Program-made: the position numbers and the translations under genes | Notes under the pieces: model-generated | What the model was told of the DNA's origin: nothing | Databases searched by the model: none | What the model saw: the letters and a program-made list of their open reading frames with translations, nothing else | Shown: piece after piece, positions 57,095-61,653 of the stretch | How the letters are laid out: each line of letters starts with the position of its first letter | Numbering within the stretch: the stretch's first letter is position 1 | Assembly (NCBI GenBank): GCA_013297625.1 | Contig: JAAFHT010000005.1 | Location: 1 to 61,653, forward strand | Origin: Actinomycetota bacterium | GTDB taxonomy: Bacteria; Actinomycetota; Actinomycetes; Actinomycetales; Microbacteriaceae | Reading direction: 5' to 3' | Length of the DNA: 61,653 bases

Positions 57095-57937
57095 GTGACC
57101 CACGTGCTCGACCGCCCCGGCATCGTGCTCGGCATCGCCGCCCTCGTGCTCAACGAGGGGGCGACCGACGAGAACGCGCGCGCGGTCATCGCGGCGGCCG
57201 TCGATGCAGGAGTCGTCGCGCTGGACACGGCGCGGGCCTATGCGCGCATCGACGATGACGGAGTCGGCGAGCGACTCGCCGCCGAGGGCCGCGAGCGCCG
57301 CCCCGGACTGCCGATCATCACGAAGGCGGGCCACTATCGCGCGGGAGCATCGGCCTGGCACTCTGACGGCAGCGTCGAACGGATGCGTGCCGATGTCGCC
57401 CGCAGCGTCGAGCTGCTCGGCGCCCCTGTCGACCTGCTCTTGCTGCACCGCGCCGACCGGGTCGACGATCTCGAGCAGTCTGTCGGGACGCTCGCGGCCC
57501 TCCGCGACGAAGGACTCGTTCGCGCCATCGGCCTGTCGAATGCTTCCGTCGAGCTCATCGACCGTGCGCTCGCCGTTGCGCCGATCGACGCTGTGCAGAA
57601 CCGGCTCGGGCTCGGGGTCGACTCGTTCGACGAATACCGACACTGCCGTGAAGCTGGCATTGACTTCTTCGGGTACGCGCCGTTCGGGGGTCCGCGGGCC
57701 GCGCCGCTGGCCACACGCGTTCCGCACGTGGCCGCGCTCGCGACGCAGCGCAGCACCTCCGTGCACCGCCTCGTGCTCGAGGTCATGCTCGCGGTGCTGC
57801 CCGGCTATTGGCCCGTCATCGGATCAACGCGCGTCGAGTCGGTGCGCGATGCGGTCGCCGCCATGTCAGAGCCGGTCGACGATGAGCTGCGCGATGCGCT
57901 CTTGGGTGATCTTGAGTCGCGCGGGGTTGCCGTTTAG
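57095..57937 (+). CDS. aldo/keto reductase-family protein
   Basis: A 280-residue TIM-barrel protein of the AKR superfamily. VVALDTARAYARIDDDGVGERLAA contains the catalytic Asp and Tyr (DTARAY), KAG in IITKAGHYRAG the Lys, and LLLLHRAD the strand carrying the usual His. VRAIGLSNASVELIDRAL and DAVQNRLGLG are the cofactor side. It reduces aldehydes or ketones with NADPH. A leaderless promoter fixes the GTG start. Divergent from the FCD operon, whose second operator site lies 43 bp upstream. Confidence 0.85.
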   Translation: MTHVLDRPGIVLGIAALVLNEGATDENARAVIAAAVDAGVVALDTARAYARIDDDGVGERLAAEGRERRPGLPIITKAGHYRAGASAWHSDGSVERMRADVARSVELLGAPVDLLLLHRADRVDDLEQSVGTLAALRDEGLVRAIGLSNASVELIDRALAVAPIDAVQNRLGLGVDSFDEYRHCREAGIDFFGYAPFGGPRAAPLATRVPHVAALATQRSTSVHRLVLEVMLAVLPGYWPVIGSTRVESVRDAVAAMSEPVDDELRDALLGDLESRGVAV

Positions 57938-57955
57938 TGACGTTCAGCCGCACGG

Positions 57956-58387
57956 CTAAGGCTGGTCGTCGCGCCCGAGCCGATCCGCCACGCGCATGAG
58001 CAGCCGAGTGAGCTCGTCCGCCTCGTCGGGCGTGAGCGCCGCCGCGGTGAGCGCGCTGAGCTCGGCCCACACGGCGGTCAGTTGGGCAGCGGCATCCCGA
58101 CCCTGATCGGTCAGCGAGACGAGCTTGGCGCGCGCGTCGCGCGGGTCGGCGATGCGCTCGGCGAATCCGGCGACTTCGAGCCGCCCGACCATCTTGGCGA
58201 CGGTGGGCGGCTCGATGCCCATGATGCGGGCGAGCTGAACCTGCGTGGCTGAGCCTCGTTTGGCGAGGATGCTCACGAGCAGTTCTTGGCCAGGGTGCAG
58301 CCCGAGCGGCGCGAGGGCGAGGGCCGCGCGGCGGCGGTGTGCGCGCGCTGCGGCCATGAGCGCCTTATCGAGTCGTGACGGCTGCAT
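57956..58387 (-). CDS. MarR-family regulator
   Basis: A 143-residue regulator with a winged helix in the middle (ATQVQLARIMGIEPPTVAKMVGRLEVAGFAERIADPRDARAKLVSLT, about 47-93), including the DPRDAR wing, flanked by dimerisation helices. The gene overlaps the upstream membrane-protein gene by 23 nt, so they are co-transcribed. That pairing suggests the membrane protein is the regulated partner. Confidence 0.9.
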   Translation of the reverse strand: MQPSRLDKALMAAARAHRRRAALALAPLGLHPGQELLVSILAKRGSATQVQLARIMGIEPPTVAKMVGRLEVAGFAERIADPRDARAKLVSLTDQGRDAAAQLTAVWAELSALTAAALTPDEADELTRLLMRVADRLGRDDQP

Positions 58388-58793
58388 TGCCCTTCGCTCT
58401 CGAGTGGATGACGACGTTGCCGACGACCACGACTGTACCGGTGACGAGGTGCATGACGATGAGCGTGGCGACTCCTGTTGCGGTCACGGCAGCGCTCGTG
58501 CCGAAGAGTGACAGCAGGGTCACGATTGTTCCGGCGATCGCGAAGATGAGCACGCCGCGTCGGGGAAACACGCGCACGATAACGAGCGTGCCGACGGCGG
58601 CGAGGAGGGCTCCGACGATGCTCGCGGCAATGGCCGGCAGGGCGTCAACCGTCAGGGTCATGCCCTGCTGGGTCACGACGATGCCCGTGCCATTGGCCGC
58701 GGTGCCGCTGAACACAATCACGAGGTTCGCGGCGATCGTGACGAGAGCGGTTGACCAGAGGGCGAAGAGGGCGGGTCGGATGAGGGTGCGCAT
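58365..58793 (-). CDS. DUF6069-like membrane protein
   Basis: A 142-residue protein with four membrane helices (LFALWSTALVTIAANLVIVF, LPAIAASIVGALLAAVGTLVIV, GVLIFAIAGTIVTLLSLFG, ATLIVMHLVTGTVVVVGNVV), matching the DUF6069 layout. AAAGGAAG lies about 6 nt before the ATG. First gene of an operon with the MarR regulator; it is probably repressed by it. Function unknown. Confidence 0.8.
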   Translation of the reverse strand: MRTLIRPALFALWSTALVTIAANLVIVFSGTAANGTGIVVTQQGMTLTVDALPAIAASIVGALLAAVGTLVIVRVFPRRGVLIFAIAGTIVTLLSLFGTSAAVTATGVATLIVMHLVTGTVVVVGNVVIHSRAKGNAAVTTR

Positions 58794-58837
58794 GGTGCTT
58801 CCTTTCGAGGGCTGGGACGTAGTGTCGAGAGGAATAA

Positions 58838-58879
58838 CGTAAGTCGGCTAACTATATTCCCGGGCGAGCCGACGTCGGC
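58838..58879 (-). promoter_or_regulatory. promoter of the DUF6069-marR operon with candidate operators
   Basis: TATAGT -10 box on the minus strand (58851-58856). Just downstream, around the start site, GTTAGCC-GACTTAC is an imperfect palindrome (5 of 7). At the -35 position GCCGACGTCGGC (58868-58879) is a perfect 12-bp palindrome. Either may bind the MarR protein. Confidence 0.5.
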
Positions 58880-58974
58880 CCCACGTCGTCGCATCACACG
58901 AAGCGTGCTCGGTGGAAAGACGGACAGGCTCGATGCGGGGGGAATTTGTTGCGAACCCGCACGTACCCGCCCGT

Positions 58975-58980
58975 TAAGCT
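58975..58980 (+). promoter_or_regulatory. -10 box, leaderless promoter of the ROK gene
   Basis: TAAGCT, 6 nt before the GTG at 58987. Confidence 0.55.
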
Positions 58981-58986
58981 TGGTCG

Positions 58987-60165
58987 GTGACGAGCACAAC
59001 CGAGCGCATCGATAACGTGCGCCAGCGCAATCTCGCCGCGGTGCTCGAACTTGTTCACCGTGGGGGCTCGCCCTCTCGAGCGGAGATCACCGCTCGCACG
59101 GGTCTGAATCGCTCGACGATCGGCGCTCTCGTTGCCGAGCTCGAGGCCGTGGGACTCGTCGTCGAGACCGACCCCACCGCGAGCACCCGGGTCGGTCGAC
59201 CGTCACCCCGCGTCGAGCCGTCGAAAGACATCGCCGTTATCGCGGTCAACCCCGAAGTCGATGCCATCACGGCCGGGCTCGTCGGCCTCGGCGCCCGGGT
59301 GTTTCACCGGGTGCGTCGCGAGGTGAATCACACTCTTTCGCCAGAAGAAGCGAGCGCCGTCATCGCCGAGCTCGTCACCGAGTTGCAAGCGCGCGATGCG
59401 GGGTCGTCGCGACGCGTGCTCGCGGCGGGCCTCGCGGTTCCCGGGCTTGTCCGCTCGAGTGACGGAACCGTTCGCTGGGCACCCCACCTCGAGTGGCGCG
59501 AGGTTCCGTTCACGCAATTGGTGCACGAGGCCATCGGCATTCCCACCTTCGCCGATAATGACGCCTCGCTCGGCGCTCACGCCGAATGGCTCTTCGGGGC
59601 AGGTCGTGGCGTCAACGAGTTGATCTACCTCAACGGTGGTGCGAGTGGTATCGGTGGTGGCGTCATCGTGCGGGGTGTTCCGCTGGGCGGGGCGCACGGA
59701 TACGCGGGTGAGTTTGGTCAGAACCGCCCAGGACACCACGACTCGGCCGACCGAGTGACCCTCAACGGAACGCTCGAAGACGAAGTCAGCCGCTCGCGGC
59801 TTTTGCACAGCGTCGGGCTCGAGATCGCCGATGAGCCGAGCTTGAAGGCGGCCCTGCATCGCAGTGTTGACCCCGCGGTCACTCTCGAAATCGAACGTCA
59901 GCAGCGCGTACTCGCCGTGGCCCTCGCGAATGCCATCAACGTGTTCAACCCCGAGCGCGTCGTGCTCGGTGGTTTTCTCGCGACCCTGCTCGAGTGGGGG
60001 TACCCATCGCTGCCGCGCGAGATCGAAGCATCCACCGTTCCCGCAGCGTGGGAGGGCGTCAGCATCTATCCCGCAGCACTTGGGGAAGACCGTTTGCTCA
60101 TTGGTGCTGCTGAGCTGGCCCTCGCCCCAGTGCTGCGGGATCCGATGCGGATCGCCGAGAGCTAA
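58987..60165 (+). CDS. ROK-family transcriptional regulator (NagC/XylR type) lacking the zinc motif
   Basis: A 392-residue regulator. A winged helix at about 8-60 (NVRQRNLAAVLELVHRGGSPSRAEITARTGLNRSTIGALVAEL) is followed by the ROK sugar-kinase-like domain with the LAVPGLV and GGASGIGGGVIVRGVPLGGAHGYAGEFG segments. The cysteine-rich CxCGxxGCxE zinc site that normally follows is replaced by QNRPGHHDSADRVTLNGTLEDEV, with no cysteines. It probably senses a sugar and controls the neighbouring monosaccharide ABC importer. Its stop codon overlaps that of the convergent permease gene. Confidence 0.9.
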   Translation: MTSTTERIDNVRQRNLAAVLELVHRGGSPSRAEITARTGLNRSTIGALVAELEAVGLVVETDPTASTRVGRPSPRVEPSKDIAVIAVNPEVDAITAGLVGLGARVFHRVRREVNHTLSPEEASAVIAELVTELQARDAGSSRRVLAAGLAVPGLVRSSDGTVRWAPHLEWREVPFTQLVHEAIGIPTFADNDASLGAHAEWLFGAGRGVNELIYLNGGASGIGGGVIVRGVPLGGAHGYAGEFGQNRPGHHDSADRVTLNGTLEDEVSRSRLLHSVGLEIADEPSLKAALHRSVDPAVTLEIERQQRVLAVALANAINVFNPERVVLGGFLATLLEWGYPSLPREIEASTVPAAWEGVSIYPAALGEDRLLIGAAELALAPVLRDPMRIAES

Positions 60166-61361
60166 GAACGCCGCCCGCGGCGCTTGCTCAGCACGTCGAA
60201 CGCGACGGCGAGAAGCAGCACGAGACCCTTGATCGCCTGCTGCCACGCGGCGTCGACCGACAAGATCGACAAGCCCATGTTGAGCACACCCATGATGAGT
60301 CCGCCGATGACGGCACCGATGACGGTGCCCACCCCGCCCGTGACCGCGGCGCCGCCAATGAAGACGGCGGCGATCGCGTCGAGCTCGAAGCTCTGACCGG
60401 CCGAGGCGACAGCGCCGCCGGCGCGGGCCGTCGTCACGACGCCCGCGAGACCGGCGAGCACGCCCATTGTCACGAAGATCATGAAGTTGACGCGTGCCGT
60501 GCGCACACCGCTCATCTGTGCCGCGAACAGGTTGCCACCCATGGCGTACACCTGACGGCCGAAGACCGTGCGCTCCAAGATGAAGCTGAAGGCGAGAATC
60601 AGCAGAGCGACAATCACGAGAATGATCGGCGTGCCGCGGTACGACGAGAGCTGCCACGTCAAGGCCAAGATGACGAAGACCGCGATGCCCGTCTTGATAC
60701 CCATCGAGAGGGCGGGTTCGGTCACGAGGTCGAGTCGACGCTGCTTCTGACGAGCGCGAATCTGCATCGCGATGAGCGCCAGCGCGACGGCAACGCCCAT
60801 GACGACCGTGAAGATGTCACGCGCGTCTCGACCGTCGCCGATCGTGCCCATGAGAGGCGGAATCCATCCGCCCCCAATGGCATTGAACTCGTCGGGCAAG
60901 GCGTTGATCGTGCCGCCCGTCAAGAAGACGAGCGTGAGGCCACGGAAGAGCAACATGCCGGCGAGCGTGACGATAAAGGCCGGGATGCCCACGAAGGCCA
61001 CCCAGAACCCTTGCCACGCCCCGACCGCTGCCCCGACGCCGAGCGCCACAATGACGGCTGCCCACCAGGGCAGACCCCACTGCGTCATGGCGATCGCGGC
61101 AATGGCGCCGACCATGGCGACGATTGAGCCGACCGACAGGTCGATGTGCCCCGCGATGATCACGATCACCATGCCCACCGCGAGGATCAGCACGTAGGCG
61201 TTCTGTTGAATCAGGTTGTTGATGTTTCCGGGCAGTAGGAGTCGGCCATCCGTGAGCACTTGAAAGAGCACCACAATGACCGCGAAGGCGGCCAAGATGC
61301 CGTATTGCCGCATGTTGATCGGAATCGTTGGCAGCTTGAGCGAGGGTCGAACGGTGGTCAT
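60162..61361 (-). CDS. monosaccharide ABC transporter, permease (MmsB/XylH-like)
   Basis: A 399-residue permease of the ribose/xylose branch, with ten or more membrane helices. NVNNLIQQN-like LPGNINNLIQQNAYVLILAVGMVIVIIAGHIDLSVGSIVAMVG is the XylH/RbsC signature and GGNLFAAQMSGVRTARVNFMIFVTMGVLAGLAG the coupling-loop region. The long central insert (about 180-230) is characteristic of XylH/MmsB and not RbsC. It works with the ATPase encoded 4 nt upstream. AAAGGA lies about 8 nt before the ATG. Confidence 0.92.
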   Translation of the reverse strand: MTTVRPSLKLPTIPINMRQYGILAAFAVIVVLFQVLTDGRLLLPGNINNLIQQNAYVLILAVGMVIVIIAGHIDLSVGSIVAMVGAIAAIAMTQWGLPWWAAVIVALGVGAAVGAWQGFWVAFVGIPAFIVTLAGMLLFRGLTLVFLTGGTINALPDEFNAIGGGWIPPLMGTIGDGRDARDIFTVVMGVAVALALIAMQIRARQKQRRLDLVTEPALSMGIKTGIAVFVILALTWQLSSYRGTPIILVIVALLILAFSFILERTVFGRQVYAMGGNLFAAQMSGVRTARVNFMIFVTMGVLAGLAGVVTTARAGGAVASAGQSFELDAIAAVFIGGAAVTGGVGTVIGAVIGGLIMGVLNMGLSILSVDAAWQQAIKGLVLLLAVAFDVLSKRRGRRS

Positions 61362-61365
61362 CGGG

Positions 61366-61653
61366 CTAGTCCTTTCCCGCGGTCATGTAGTGCATGAGGT
61401 TCTCTTGGTTGGCGTCGGCACGAGCGACTTCGCCCGTGATGCGGCCTTCGGAAATTGCGTAGATGCGATCAGACATGCCCAGAAGCTCGGGCAACTCTGA
61501 AGAAATGAGAATGATCGCTTTGCCCTGGGCGGCGAGCTCGTTGATGATCGTGTAGATCTCGTACTTCGCCCCCACGTCGATGCCGCGCGTGGGCTCGTCG
61601 AGAATGAGCACCTCGGGGCCCGAATAGACCCACTTGCTCAAGACGACCTTTTG
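61366..61653 (-). CDS. monosaccharide ABC transporter, ATP-binding protein (C-terminal fragment)
   Basis: Ninety-five residues plus the stop, continuing beyond the window edge. Visible are the helix after the signature (QKVVLSKW), Walker [21 protein letters not shown] and the switch region [30 protein letters not shown], which mark the second ATPase half of XylG/MmsA-type duplicated proteins. It energises the permease encoded 4 nt downstream. The substrate-binding protein gene is not in the window. Confidence 0.92.
   Translation of the reverse strand, partial: QKVVLSKWVYSGPEVLILDEPTRGIDVGAKYEIYTIINELAAQGKAIILISSELPELLGMSDRIYAISEGRITGEVARADANQENLMHYMTAGKD

Noticed and set aside
1-61653. tRNA, rRNA, riboswitch, CRISPR, toxin-antitoxin or restriction-modification system
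   Set aside because: I looked on both strands in the intergenic gaps, all of which are under 200 bp, and saw no cloverleaf, conserved aptamer core, repeat-spacer pattern or matching protein motifs. A covariance-model scan could still reveal a small RNA.

Overview
This is about 61.6 kb of GC-rich bacterial chromosome, apparently from an actinomycete, most likely of the family Microbacteriaceae (inference). The signs are high-GC codon use with many GTG starts, a NucS/EndoMS endonuclease, several F420-type oxidoreductases, actinobacterial families such as Holin-X, DUF3618 and SfLAP/GAP, a LAXTG-type (class E sortase) wall-sorting signal, a DtxR/IdeR-type iron box, and a recurring GAGCATCC/GGATGCTC octamer. 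Coding density is very high and no gene-free stretch exceeds 300 bases. I see no tRNA, rRNA, CRISPR array, insertion sequence, prophage or replication origin.

Layout. 1-7.0 kb (mostly minus strand): start of an aldehyde dehydrogenase-like gene, an HAD phosphatase, a large repeat-rich surface protein, NucS, a short-chain dehydrogenase and an MFS transporter. 7.1-13.5 kb (plus): a KtrB-KtrA potassium system, CorA and an MFS transporter, then an M13 metallopeptidase. 13.5-18.2 kb: a cytoplasmic class A beta-lactamase-fold protein, a protoporphyrinogen-oxidase-like flavoprotein, a three-gene envelope operon (YtxH-like, Holin-X, DUF3618) and uroporphyrinogen-III synthase. 18.2-26.1 kb: acryloyl-CoA reductase-type MDR protein, phosphofructokinase, two paralogous small membrane proteins, a DNA glycosylase, a thioesterase, and a GH114 lipoprotein coupled to a carotenoid-dehydrogenase-like flavoprotein. 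26.1-30.6 kb: a LysR regulator divergent from a bifunctional proline-utilisation enzyme, with a palindrome between them. 31-35 kb: a YtrA-type GntR regulator with a membrane protein, divergent from a SulP transporter. 35.4-40.4 kb: an iron-box-controlled ferric ABC importer followed by kynureninase. 40.4-50.5 kb: a DrrAB-type exporter, acyl-CoA dehydrogenase-like protein, APC permease, two luciferase-like oxidoreductases, a serine hydrolase, and a P450-SDR-FAH trio. 50.5-58.8 kb: a run of small regulator/target pairs (three TetR, one FCD-GntR with lactate dehydrogenase, one MarR). 58.9-61.6 kb: a ROK regulator convergent with a monosaccharide ABC importer that runs off the window.

Two architectural themes stand out. 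First, about 24 of the 66 genes have a TANNNT -10 hexamer ending exactly 6 or 7 nt before the start codon, the layout of leaderless transcripts; this also fixes many start codons. Second, several convergent gene pairs overlap at their stop codons, twice by sharing a palindromic CTAG, leaving no room for terminators. I found no clearly new multi-gene defence or biosynthetic system. The most promising leads are the iron importer-kynureninase neighbourhood, the 354-bp tandem array in the surface protein, a probable 1-nt frameshift at the corA start, and a set of well-placed operator palindromes.
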